Assembly: GCF_002871935.1 (NCBI RefSeq)
Contig: NZ_PNHQ01000011.1
Span: 1 to 64,000 of the forward strand
Direction: 5' to 3'
DNA from: Aerococcus viridans
Lineage (GTDB): Bacteria; Bacillota; Bacilli; Lactobacillales; Aerococcaceae
DNA length: 64,000 nucleotides
In this document: piece by piece, positions 24,960 through 33,262 of the stretch
Position numbering within the stretch: the stretch's first letter is position 1
How the letters are laid out: the number at the start of each line of letters is the position of its first letter
Position numbers and translations under genes: made by a program
Notes under the pieces: model-generated
Told to the model about the DNA's origin: nothing
Seen by the model: the letters and a program-made list of their open reading frames with translations, nothing else
The model's database searches: none

Positions 24960-25500
24960 CCCCCCTCTCACATGTTTATTCCTGTGTTATTTTCTTGATT
25001 ATTATATCTATATTTAACTTAAAATAACGGTATAAAGTAAGAAAAGCTATTGACTTAAGATCTCACTTAACCTAGCAGAGGAGAGGGAAAGGAGCAAGTG
25101 AGCATAGTTGTACCCTAGCCATGCAGAATTAAAAAAATAAGTCTGCAAACTAGGGTACAACATGTTTTATATTTGTTTGAATCTCTAGCGTCGGATCGGT
25201 CAGTCGCTGCTTCACATCTGTATGCATCGGTGTTGTTTGTCAACACACCTAAAACCCTCTTAAAATCCTCCCTAAGAGCATTGTTTTAGGTTACCGGGCT
25301 TTCGGCCCAGGATTACCACCCCCACCGTTCAATCGGCCGTAGTCGCCATTCAGGGAAAGAGTGCATACAGTGACCTCTTTTGATCCCCTATCGCTAGTTA
25401 TTGAAGTGGCTAGCGCCTAACCTGTCCCCTTAGTCCCAGTTTTTCATGGCTGCAGCTTGTCCCCTACAGTTTTAAAAAAGAGGATGCGACAAGTTACTGT
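24960..25500. other. Structured, GC-richer non-coding relic
   Basis: GTTGTACCCTAG (25107-25118) pairs with CTAGGGTACAAC (25150-25161), with an inner GCAGA/TCTGC stem. GTGTTG/CAACAC (about 25228-25245) and GGGC-tttc-GGCCC near 25297-25310 are further hairpins. The stretch 25180-25460 is richer in G+C than the DNA on either side. It may be a leftover plasmid origin or leader region of the element that carried the relaxase and ArdC-like genes; I could not identify it. Confidence 0.4.
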
Positions 25501-25648
25501 TGGATTAATATATGCTAAACTAAGCGAAGGAATCCTCACTTTCGATTTTTGGTTTGCGCTTAAATTGACAATTGAAGATTCAATTTTCCAAGAGTAATTT
25601 TACGCTAACCATTATTAATGCACGAACAAACATACGTTCTATTTATAA

Positions 25649-25664
25649 TGTTTCACGTGAAACA
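25649..25664. promoter_or_regulatory. parS: parS site 1 (perfect)
   Basis: TGTTTCACGTGAAACA, identical to the Firmicutes Spo0J/ParB consensus palindrome, extended by AA/TT on both sides. Confidence 0.93.
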
Positions 25665-26004
25665 TTATAAATACTTTTAAATATCCTAATTAATATCAAG
25701 GAGTATTTATTAATATACTTATATCTATTTATTAAAAAAAACAATCTTTCTTTCTACTATTATTTCCTATACCAGATAAATAATCTGCTTAAATATTTCA
25801 GCATTAGAATTAATATTACGCTGACTTAAATAATTTAAGTTATACACCTCAAGAATTTTTTATAATACGCATCTCTTATATAGGTATAGTGGAAGTACAA
25901 AATACTTAGACTAACATAATACTTTAAGGAAGAAGTATAACTTTCTTTTGATACTAGCTGTCCATTTTGTGTATACTCTTCTCAAAAATGAAATCAGTAA
26001 ATAA

Positions 26005-26020
26005 TGTTTCACGTGAAACA
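26005..26020. promoter_or_regulatory. parS: parS site 2 (perfect)
   Basis: TGTTTCACGTGAAACA, 356 bp from site 1. Confidence 0.93.
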
Positions 26021-26764
26021 TTAGTATTATGAATGATTATTTTCATGTTTTAAAAAAAGTCATCCATAATAGTCTGTAATTTGATTTTACATATGTAGTG
26101 AAAATTTTTAAAGATATACTTCAGATAACGTTAACAGGAAATAGTGAGGTAAGGTGGGTCTCACGTTGCACTTAATTTTACAATTGAAGATACAAAAAAA
26201 TTAACGTTTCCCCTCTTCTATCTAAACCTCATTCAATATATAACAATATGATTATTAATTTATTTCTGATAAGAATTATGTTCATTTTTATAGATAGCTT
26301 TTAGATACTTTTCACATCTGAATCGCAGCACTATATACATTAAAATTAAATCTACCATTATTACATTATTTAGCAATTCAATTAGTCGTCAATATTAATT
26401 AGTTTTATACAATTGTTTACTTTAATCATTAAATTCCTAAACTCTAGTATAAATCATCTGAGTATAGACAAGTGAAGTTTTAGCGAATATATTATTTGGA
26501 CCATAAAATATTAATAATAATGTAGACACGTGTAACAACACCACCATACCTAGTATCTATACTATACATTCAGATGACGAAATCAATATTATAGCGAATA
26601 ATGATAATGCAGCTTGTTCATTGTCCTACTTTATATTACTAGTGGATACATTGTCTAGTTACAAATTTTTTAACTAAATAAATTAGATAATGAATGATTG
26701 AAGATCTATCTAATAATAGAAGTAAAATATAGTGAGTTCTCATCTTATATATATATAATAATAA

Positions 26765-26780
26765 TGTTTCACGTGAAACA
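26765..26780. promoter_or_regulatory. parS: parS site 3 (perfect)
   Basis: TGTTTCACGTGAAACA, 760 bp from site 2, in an AT-rich flank. Confidence 0.93.
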
Positions 26781-27266
26781 TTATAGATGATATGAATTGA
26801 TCTTATTATACTTACTACTTGCACGCACAGACCGACTTGGTAACTAGCATGAGTGTAGAGTATTTGATAGTAATTAAGCTACGAGAATAGGCTATAAATT
26901 AAAATTGTGTCGTATATTAGTGTTTAATCTAATTAGAGATAAGGATAGTGGATAGTAGCTGAGCTGGTGTGTATTTGTTTTATTTTATAGTTAAGGATAA
27001 AACTAGTGTCTAGTTAGGCTTGAACTTGCTATAAGTAAAGGGAACCATGAAATCCTTATTCATCCTTCTAGTAGAGAAAATCCCCACACCTTTATTTACT
27101 TTATACCAATTCAACAATAATACCTTCCACTATAAATGATTTTCTATGATAATAAAGTTAGATGAGTCAAAATTTGTTAGACTATTAGAAAATTACTATT
27201 TTTAAGTCTTAATCAGAACTAAAAAGGGAGATAATCATGATTCTAGGGCAATATATAGTTTTTAAT

Positions 27267-27304
27267 AAAAAGAGTAATGTTTCACGTGAAACATTACTCT
27301 TTTT
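27267..27304. promoter_or_regulatory. parS: parS site 4 inside a 38-bp perfect palindrome
   Basis: The parS core TGTTTCACGTGAAACA is at 27278-27293. Symmetry extends outward to AAAAAGAG ... CTCTTTTT, giving 19-bp perfect arms (27267-27285 and 27286-27304). In RNA this would look like a terminator stem with a T-run, but no gene ends nearby, so the extension more likely belongs to the site itself or is fortuitous. Confidence 0.92.
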
Positions 27305-28237
27305 TACTTCTATACAAATCTTAAAGATAGAAATAGTAGGTTATCTCTATCCAGTAAATAGGCATGTATTTCTGCTCATTTGAAGACAAATCTCAATAGA
27401 TCCCCAAAAATGAAATATTACGCTGTGATTTGAGGAAGAATAGAAACTAGTTATATATGCAACAATATTAAAAATATAGTGACTAATATATTATATATTA
27501 CCTAGATAAAAGGAGGAAGTGCAGATAATTAATGTCTTGATAGTCGATTAAATACTACTTATACTCACATGAAATGCTATAGTTTAACAAATTACTTTCC
27601 CATTACTAGTTTATACAGAGATAAACTACTATAAAGTACGGAATAGCAATAATTCTGGAAAGTCATTTAAAATTTCTATATGACTTATTTTATCGATTAG
27701 CATCTCAAAATATTTTTATATATTACTGAACAGTAGATATATATTTGATAAACAAAGCGCCATATGACCTCATATCCCATGTTTCCATATATTTCTTTCT
27801 TCTTTTCTTTATCATCAAAATCCCTTTTATTATTAATATCCTTCTTTATAATAGAATACTTCTTTATCTTTTTTTCCAAATTTGTTTGTGAAATTTCACA
27901 TCCAGTTTATTGAGTAGGGTACTATTTATTAATTATCTTCTTCTATATTTTGATTTCTTCACTTATTTACCTTTAGCTTCCCAATTATTCATCTATTTAC
28001 TTTCATCCAAATTTTTATATTTTAGTTTCCATATCAAAATCATCTTTCAATTCATTTTATTCTTCTCAAAAATTACATTTTTTTCAGCTTATATTTACGC
28101 TCTGTACTACAACAATTAATAAATATTTATGTTAGAAATCCTTACATCAATAATCATTATATTTCATTTTCCTTTGTATATAGAATTATTCAATAGCAGT
28201 AGCTGCTCCTTTTATACTCTCTACAAATTACCTTATA

Positions 28238-28253
28238 TGTTTCATGTGAAATA
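28238..28253. promoter_or_regulatory. Degenerate parS-like site
   Basis: TGTTTCATGTGAAATA differs from the parS consensus at two of 16 positions. It lies 960 bp beyond site 4 and just before the DnaA-box cluster. Binding by ParB would be weaker, if any. Confidence 0.5.
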
Positions 28254-28287
28254 TCATTTTAAATAATCTAGGTATTATAGCTAGTCA

Positions 28288-28412
28288 TTTCCACATGTGA
28301 ATAACTTTTTAATTTATAAAATTCTTTCAAAAACATTTTTATCCACAGCTGTTTTCCTTATTCATTATCCTTTACCGAACGTAGTTTCGCCTTAATAACA
28401 AGTTTATCCACA
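28288..28412. promoter_or_regulatory. Remote DnaA-box cluster
   Basis: Two perfect boxes TTATCCACA at 28339-28347 and 28404-28412 (same orientation, 65 bp apart). The near-boxes ATTTCCACA at about 28287-28295 and TGTGAATAA at 28296-28304 form an inverted pair. There is no initiator gene here and oriC is about 12-14 kb away. Such clusters outside oriC titrate DnaA or serve gene regulation in other Firmicutes; the role here is an inference. Confidence 0.65.
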
Positions 28413-28580
28413 GATGTTTGTTTCCTTTCTGCCTTTATTTCTATCTATTACTGGATGAATGATAAGGTCTCGTATAAAATAATTATTGAAATTTTTTAAG
28501 GAGCTAAAACTACCTGTTCTATTCAATCCTTACTAAATAGGAATCTTTTTACATACAGTTTTTTAAAGATGAGCATTTTA

Positions 28581-28745
28581 ATGCTAATGACGATAGTAGA
28601 AACACCAATTATTCCGATACTGTTCCGTCAAGAAGTTATGCCAGTAAATAACCGTATAAAATACTACGACTATGCACATAATCCAGCAGATAACTTTGGA
28701 TGGTATACAGTTGAAGTAACGGCTGACACACCTGTTTCAGAATAA
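28581..28745 (+). pseudogene. Short coding remnant, unknown protein tail
   Basis: 54 codons from ATG 28581 to a stop at 28743-28745, with residues IVETPIIPILFRQEVMPVNN, then KYYDYAHNPADNFGWYTVEV. The composition is protein-like but there is no ribosome site. Probably the C-terminal remnant of a larger protein; family not recognised. Confidence 0.35.
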
Positions 28746-28878
28746 GTAAGCAGTTAAATATTATTCAACTTTCAGTAGTTAAAAATTAGGGCGTATATGG
28801 ACAATGTTCATATACGCTCATTTTATGAGTATTTTTTAATTTAAAATGTCTTTTATTAGATTTTTTTCATTTTACCTC

Positions 28879-28907
28879 TTGCAATCCATTTTATTTTACG
28901 TTATATT
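28879..28907 (+). promoter_or_regulatory. Promoter of the ilvE leader
   Basis: TTGCAA (28879-28884), 17-nt spacer, TATATT (28902-28907). It sits about 34 bp before the leader peptide start, so the whole attenuator is transcribed. Confidence 0.6.
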
Positions 28908-28940
28908 AAATTCACATTAGAAAACGAAAGAGGTAGTCTC

Positions 28941-28997
28941 ATGAAAAAGACAGCACAAGTGGTCATTATTATTAATAAACAGGACTTTACGAATTAG
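28941..28997 (+). CDS. Attenuator leader peptide rich in Val/Ile codons
   Basis: 18 codons: M-K-K-T-A-Q-V-V-I-I-I-N-K-Q-D-F-T-N, stop TAG at 28995-28997. A GAAAGAGG site precedes the ATG. Five consecutive Val/Val/Ile/Ile/Ile codons (GTG GTC ATT ATT ATT) make it a sensor of charged valyl- and isoleucyl-tRNA. The ribosome would stall there when branched-chain amino acids are short and change the folding of the RNA just downstream. It directly precedes ilvE, a branched-chain aminotransferase gene, which makes the reading convincing. Confidence 0.85.
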   Translation: MKKTAQVVIIINKQDFTN

Positions 28998-29095
28998 TGG
29001 TTTTCACTAATAAAAAATCGTAAGTCCTATTCGTGCTTGTTAAATGCTGAATGGGACTTAGGCCTCCCATCAGCGTGTGGGAGGCCTTTTCTTTT
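28981..29095 (+). terminator. Transcription attenuator (alternative stems plus terminator) of ilvE
   Basis: Segment 1 AGGACTTTACGA (28981-28992) can pair with segment 2 TCGTAAGTCCT (about 29018-29028). Segment 2 TAAGTCCTATTC can instead pair with segment 3 GAATGGGACTTA (about 29049-29060). The terminator is GGCCTCCCA (29061-29069) with TGGGAGGCC (29078-29086) and the tail TTTTCTTTT (29087-29095). Stalling on the Val/Ile codons of the leader would cover segment 1 and shift the pairing. Which conformer opens the terminator needs a fold calculation, since segment 3 abuts rather than overlaps the terminator stem. Confidence 0.8.
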
Positions 29096-29151
29096 GCTAA
29101 TAAATTGCTGACATTATTACTTTAGATTTAAACTTAAAGGAGTTGCTCATT

Positions 29152-30186
29152 ATGACTGACAAATTAAACTGGGATGAATTAGATTTTTCTTATACAGAAG
29201 TACCATATCGTTGGCGTGCATATTGGAAGAACGGCGAATGGTATAAAGCAGGATTAGAAACTGATCCACAATTACCAATTCATGAAGCTTCGCCTATTGT
29301 AAACTACGGTCAAGGGGTATTTGAAGGTAACAAAGCTTATGGTACAAAAGACGGTAAAATCGTTTTATTCCGTCCAGATGAATTTGGTGAACGTTTAAAC
29401 CGTGGTGCTCGTCGTATGGCGATGCCAGAAGTACCAGTTGAAGAATTTGTCCGTGCTTGTAAGGAAGTTGTTAAAGCAAATCGTGATTATGTGCCACCGT
29501 ATGGTCATAATGGTGCGGCTATGTTTATTCGTCCTATGTTATTAGGTATTGGTGACCACGTACAAGTATCAGCAGCTGAAGAATATTTATTTACGATTTA
29601 TGTAACTCCAGTTGGTCCTTTATACAAAGGTGGTCTAGCACCTCATCATTACATTATCGATCACGAGCATGACCGTGTAGCAGCTGATGGTACGGGTAAT
29701 ATCAAAGCAACAGCTAACTATGCTTCAACATTAGCTACTGCAAAACGTATTCAAGAAGCAGGTTACGATGATGTATTATACTTAGATCCAGCAACACATA
29801 CTAAAGTAGATGAATTCTCATCAGCAAACTTCTTTGCAATCGAAAAAGATACAAATAAATTTGTAACACCTAAATCAGATACAGTATTACCTTCAATTAC
29901 TAAAAAATCATTACTTTGGTTAGCTGAACATCGTTTAGGCTTAGAAGTTGAAGAGGGTGATATTAAAGTAGATGATTTTGATAGATATGCTGAAGCTGGT
30001 GCTATGGGGAATGCGGCAGTTATCTCTCCAGCTGGTTCTGTAACATACAAAGAAAACCGTCATGTATTCTACTCTGAAACAGAAGTTGGTCCAGTATCAC
30101 AAAAATTATACAAAGAATTAACGGGTATCCAATTTGGTGAATTAGAAGCACCTGAAGGATGGATTGTAGACGTTGATGAAGATTAA
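29152..30186 (+). CDS. ilvE: Branched-chain amino acid aminotransferase
   Basis: 344 aa PLP fold-type IV enzyme interconverting Leu, Ile and Val with their 2-keto acids using glutamate/2-oxoglutarate. Family landmarks: YGQGVFEGNKAYGTKDGKIV near residue 60, the PLP lysine in GTGNIKATANYASTLATAK (about residue 187), then DEFSSANFFAIEK and the C-terminal AGAMGNAAVISPAGSVTYK. ATG 29152 is chosen over TTG 29143 because AAAGGAG lies just upstream. It is controlled by the leader-peptide attenuator at 28941-29095. The next gene, a dehydrogenase of the iron-containing family, follows after 69 bp with no terminator between. Confidence 0.95.
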   Translation: MTDKLNWDELDFSYTEVPYRWRAYWKNGEWYKAGLETDPQLPIHEASPIVNYGQGVFEGNKAYGTKDGKIVLFRPDEFGERLNRGARRMAMPEVPVEEFVRACKEVVKANRDYVPPYGHNGAAMFIRPMLLGIGDHVQVSAAEEYLFTIYVTPVGPLYKGGLAPHHYIIDHEHDRVAADGTGNIKATANYASTLATAKRIQEAGYDDVLYLDPATHTKVDEFSSANFFAIEKDTNKFVTPKSDTVLPSITKKSLLWLAEHRLGLEVEEGDIKVDDFDRYAEAGAMGNAAVISPAGSVTYKENRHVFYSETEVGPVSQKLYKELTGIQFGELEAPEGWIVDVDED

Positions 30187-30255
30187 TCATTTCACCAAAT
30201 GCCTTTCAATCTAATGATTTGAAAGGATGACTATAAAGAAAGAAGGAAAACAAGT

Positions 30256-31323
30256 ATGTCTCTATCAGTAAATCTACCGAATTTAACAATTGGTGTTGAT
30301 GCTTTTGATGCAATCGATGAATATTGTAGTCAATATGGTAAAACTGTTGCGATTTTAGGTGGTGAAAAAGCCTTAGCAGCTAGCAAAGAACGTTTAGGAG
30401 CTGCCTTAGAAAAATCATCATTAGAAGTAGTCATTGAACAAGTTTACGGTAAAGAAGCGTCTTATACCAACGTTGAGAAAATGAAAGCCATCAAAGAAGT
30501 ACAAGATGCAGATATGATTTTTGCAGTTGGTGGGGGACGTGCAATCGATGCAATTAAGGTAGTAGCACGTGACTTAGACAAACCTTTATTCACTATTCCA
30601 ACCATAGCCTCTGTATCTGCACCAACATCAGCTGTTTGTGTCATGTATCATGATAATCATGAAATGGCCGGTTTAGCTTATCGTAAAGCACCAGCTAATC
30701 ATACCTTCATCGATACACAAATTATTGCTGAAGCACCTGTAGAGTACTTATGGGCAGGTATTGGTGACTGTATGTCTAAAGAAGTAGAGACAAGTTTTTC
30801 TTCTCGTGGTCGAGACCTAAGCTTTGAGAACCGTTTAGGGGTTAATATTGTTAAAGGTACAAATGACAAATTAATGGCTGTCGGTGCCGAAGCTTTAGAA
30901 GCTGTTCGTAACAAAGAAACAAACCAAGCCTTAGAAGATGTTGTACTTGAAATTATCGGGGCTTCAGCATATGCGTCAGTATTAGTGGAAAATGATATCA
31001 ACTCAAACATGGCACATGCTTACTACTATGGCTATACCGTCTTACCACAAGCCCATGAACATTTACATGGTGAAGTAGTTTCTTATGGTATCTTACTGTT
31101 ACTAACAATGGACCAGCAATTTGAATATCGTGATCGCATGAAAGCTTTCATGGAATCAATAAAATTACCAACTAAGTTAGCTGATCAAGGCGTAACAACC
31201 CAAGAAGATATTGACAAATTAGTTGATAAAGCAATGACTATGGATGACTTAACCTACTCTCCGTATACAATTACCCGTGAGAAGTTCGAACAAGCTATTA
31301 GAGATGTTGAAGCCTTAGCTTAA
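30256..31323 (+). CDS. Iron-containing alcohol/glycerol dehydrogenase-like protein, possible 2-keto acid reductase
   Basis: 355 aa of the GldA/HcxA-type metal-dependent dehydrogenases. NAD(P) region FAVGGGRAIDAIKVVA (GGG-x-x-D). Metal ligands are Asp in GIGDCMSKEVE (about residue 170) and His in MAHAYYYG and PQAHEHLHGEVVSYG. Its place after ilvE, in the same attenuator-controlled transcript, suggests a substrate derived from branched-chain keto acids, as for hydroxycarboxylate dehydrogenase HcxA (YbdH). That assignment is an inference; glycerol dehydrogenase cannot be ruled out. GAAGGAAAA precedes ATG 30256. Confidence 0.75.
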   Translation: MSLSVNLPNLTIGVDAFDAIDEYCSQYGKTVAILGGEKALAASKERLGAALEKSSLEVVIEQVYGKEASYTNVEKMKAIKEVQDADMIFAVGGGRAIDAIKVVARDLDKPLFTIPTIASVSAPTSAVCVMYHDNHEMAGLAYRKAPANHTFIDTQIIAEAPVEYLWAGIGDCMSKEVETSFSSRGRDLSFENRLGVNIVKGTNDKLMAVGAEALEAVRNKETNQALEDVVLEIIGASAYASVLVENDINSNMAHAYYYGYTVLPQAHEHLHGEVVSYGILLLLTMDQQFEYRDRMKAFMESIKLPTKLADQGVTTQEDIDKLVDKAMTMDDLTYSPYTITREKFEQAIRDVEALA

Positions 31324-31396
31324 TCCAATTTTCCTCCTTAGAACATACGATTAAAATAAATAACCAACATCCTAATATGAGATTAATTATTTTGAT

Positions 31397-31432
31397 AACG
31401 AGTTGTGACTAGTATCACAGCTCGTTTTGTTT
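31397..31432 (+). terminator. Terminator of the ilvE operon
   Basis: AACGAGTTGTGA (31397-31408) pairs with TCACAGCTCGTT (31415-31426) with one mismatch, followed by TTTGTTTT. Confidence 0.8.
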
Positions 31433-31483
31433 TATCATAAAGTTGGAAGCGCATTCTATAAACCATATTAAAGGAGGCTACAT

Positions 31484-31852
31484 ATGAAAATTGAACATAT
31501 TGCATTATGGGTTGAAGACCTGGAACTTATTAAAAGTTTTTATGAGAAATATTTTGAAGCCAAAGCTGGAGACCTGTACCACAATCCAAAAACTCGTTTT
31601 TCATCATATTTTTTAACTTTTGATGAAGGTAGTCGACTAGAATTGACCAATAAGAAGCATTTAAGCCCTCATATTGCCGATGCTTTAGGTTATGGCCACC
31701 TAGCGGACAAAGAGGCTGTAGACGCTAAAACCGCTCAATTAGTTGCCGATGGTTTCCCACTATTATCTGGCCCAAGAACAACTGGAGATGGCTATTATGA
31801 GTCCGTCATACAAGATCCAGAAGGAAATCTCATTGAAATTACAACCAATTAA
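31484..31852 (+). CDS. VOC-superfamily protein (glyoxalase/bleomycin-resistance-like)
   Basis: 122 aa, one vicinal oxygen chelate domain of two beta-alpha-beta-beta-beta units. Metal ligand candidates are His5 ([14 protein letters not shown]), Glu in SRLELTNKK, His in LGYGHLAD and Glu in [11 protein letters not shown], the normal four positions. Members act as lactoylglutathione lyases, dioxygenases or drug-binding proteins; the exact substrate is unknown. AAAGGAGG precedes the ATG. It is a single gene with its own terminator shared with rpsR. Confidence 0.85.
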   Translation: MKIEHIALWVEDLELIKSFYEKYFEAKAGDLYHNPKTRFSSYFLTFDEGSRLELTNKKHLSPHIADALGYGHLADKEAVDAKTAQLVADGFPLLSGPRTTGDGYYESVIQDPEGNLIEITTN

Positions 31853-31854
31853 AT

Positions 31855-31893
31855 AAAAAAACCATTTCACCAAAAAGCGAAATGGTTTTTTTA
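31855..31893. terminator. Bidirectional terminator between the VOC gene and rpsR
   Basis: AAAAAACCATTTC (31855-31867) pairs with GAAATGGTTTTTT (31879-31891); A and T runs on both sides serve converging transcripts. Confidence 0.85.
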
Positions 31894-31899
31894 TTAGCA

Positions 31900-32136
31900 T
31901 TAGTCTGCTGTAGTAAATGGAATTAAAGCCATAATACGAGCGCGTTTAATTCCAGCTGTTAAAGTACGTTGGTGTTTTGCACATGTACCAGTTACACGAC
32001 GAGGTAAGATTTTACCTTTTTCAGAAATATAACGTTTTAATAAATCTGTGTCTTTGTAATCTACATGATCAATGTGGTTAGCGCAGAAGAAACATACTTT
32101 TTTACGTCTACGACCACCGCGGCGTTGTGCTGCCAT
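31900..32136 (-). CDS. rpsR: 30S ribosomal protein S18
   Basis: 78 aa. Basic start [20 protein letters not shown], then [19 protein letters not shown] and the tail [20 protein letters not shown], all typical of bS18. It binds 16S rRNA beside S6. It is the last gene of rpsF-ssb-rpsR; the gap to ssb is 26 bp, and a bidirectional terminator follows. Confidence 0.98.
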   Translation of the reverse strand: MAAQRRGGRRRKKVCFFCANHIDHVDYKDTDLLKRYISEKGKILPRRVTGTCAKHQRTLTAGIKRARIMALIPFTTAD

Positions 32137-32162
32137 ATTTTTTACCTCCCTTACTTATACCA

Positions 32163-32708
32163 TTAGAATGGTAAGTCATCATCGGTAACATTGATTGAAC
32201 CAGAACCATCGTTAGCTGACGGGAATGGATTATCGTTACCATTGTTAAATGAAGAGGAGTTTTGATTAAAGCTGTTTCCACCAAACGGATCAGCATTTTG
32301 ATTGTTATAACTGTTATTGTTTGCGTTATTGTTATTAATTCCGCCAAAACCGCTATTATTATCAGAGGTAGGGCGACTTTCAGTAACTGATTTTGGTTCT
32401 AATAAACTAAAGTTATCTACCAAAATCTCAGTAACGTATACACGTTGTCCTTGGTTATTCTCGTAATTTCGAGTTTGAATGCTACCTTCAACACCTACTA
32501 ATGAACCTTTACGGGTAAATCGTGCAAAATTCTCTGCAGCTTTACGCCATATAACACAGTTAATAAAATCTGTCTCACGTTCACCTTGGGCATTTTTAAA
32601 GTTTCTTTCAACAGCAATGCTAAAAGAACCAACAGCAACACCACTTTGCGTATAACGCACATCGACGTCACGAGTTAAACGGCCGACCAGTACAACATTA
32701 TTAATCAT
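32163..32708 (-). CDS. ssb: Single-stranded DNA-binding protein
   Basis: 181 aa. The N-terminal OB fold ([20 protein letters not shown] ... [17 protein letters not shown] ... [16 protein letters not shown]) covers residues 1-110. A Asn/Gly/Ser-rich flexible linker (about 115-165) leads to the acidic tip DDDLPF that binds replication and repair partners. It lies between rpsF and rpsR, as in most Firmicutes, in one transcript. Confidence 0.97.
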   Translation of the reverse strand: MINNVVLVGRLTRDVDVRYTQSGVAVGSFSIAVERNFKNAQGERETDFINCVIWRKAAENFARFTRKGSLVGVEGSIQTRNYENNQGQRVYVTEILVDNFSLLEPKSVTESRPTSDNNSGFGGINNNNANNNSYNNQNADPFGGNSFNQNSSSFNNGNDNPFPSANDGSGSINVTDDDLPF

Positions 32709-32744
32709 GAAATAACTCCTCTCTCACGAAATATGTATTGTTTA

Positions 32745-33047
32745 TTAGTCTTCGATTTTAGTAATCATATGACGTAAGATATTGTCATTGATTTTAGCAA
32801 GACGGTCGAATTCATTGATTCCTTCCGCATCGTCAGCTTCTATATCAACTAAGTGGTAGATACCTTCTTTATAATCATTGATTTCATATGCAAGACGACG
32901 TTTTGCCCAGTCTTTAGATTCATTAATTGTTACACCGTTTGAAGTTAAGATTTGATCGAATTGTTCAACCAAAGCTTTTTTAGACGCTTCTTCCATATCA
33001 GGACGAATAATGTATAAAACTTCGTATTTAGTAGTGTTTTCACTCAT
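32745..33047 (-). CDS. rpsF: 30S ribosomal protein S6
   Basis: 100 aa. [20 protein letters not shown] at the start and [20 protein letters not shown], then [13 protein letters not shown] at the end, define bS6. First gene of the rpsF-ssb-rpsR operon. ATG 33047 has AAGGAGG upstream (about 33059-33065). A short stem CTCAA-gaatg-TTGAG in the leader (about 33086-33100, minus strand) may be part of an autoregulatory S6:S18 site, but the known consensus was not confirmed. Confidence 0.97.
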   Translation of the reverse strand: MSENTTKYEVLYIIRPDMEEASKKALVEQFDQILTSNGVTINESKDWAKRRLAYEINDYKEGIYHLVDIEADDAEGINEFDRLAKINDNILRHMITKIED

Positions 33048-33204
33048 CAGACTTTTGCACCTCCTTTTGGTCTATTGGCTCTCAACATTCTTGAGAACAA
33101 GGAGAGTATATTCATACTCACAATAAGATATATTATCAAATCATTCAATATAAATCAAGTAATACCTATAATTTGAAATGGTTATTTTTATCCTACCTCA
33201 AGTA

Positions 33205-33242
33205 AAAAAGGATTTGTAGCGTCTCTACTACAAATCCTTTTT
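33205..33242 (-). terminator. Terminator after gyrA
   Basis: AAAAAGGATTTGTAG (33205-33219) and CTACAAATCCTTTTT (33228-33242) are perfect 15-bp arms; the minus-strand end is a T-run. Confidence 0.88.
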
Positions 33243-33262
33243 CTATATGGTTTATTACTATA

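Larger units (their letters stand above)
25501..28560. other. Gene-free AT-rich centromere-like region (parS cluster)
   Basis: About 3 kb with no credible gene on either strand. Short frames are low-complexity and lack ribosome sites. It holds four perfect 16-bp parS sites, a fifth with two mismatches and a DnaA-box cluster, listed separately. A 14-bp palindrome TGTGAAATTTCACA is at 27887-27900. It lies 14-17 kb from oriC. ParB encoded at 56569-57546 is the expected ligand. Confidence 0.75.

Noticed and set aside
26639..26824. 61-codon minus-strand ORF
   Set aside because: Runs through parS site 3, no ribosome site, AT-driven composition.
27697..28119. Two short ORFs (60 and 69 codons) in the parS region
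   Set aside because: Almost entirely Phe/Ile/Leu/Tyr/Lys, the product of high AT content; no ribosome sites.
33048..33180. S6:S18 autoregulatory leader
   Set aside because: A small stem exists, but the conserved bulged motif could not be confirmed, so it is only mentioned in the rpsF entry.
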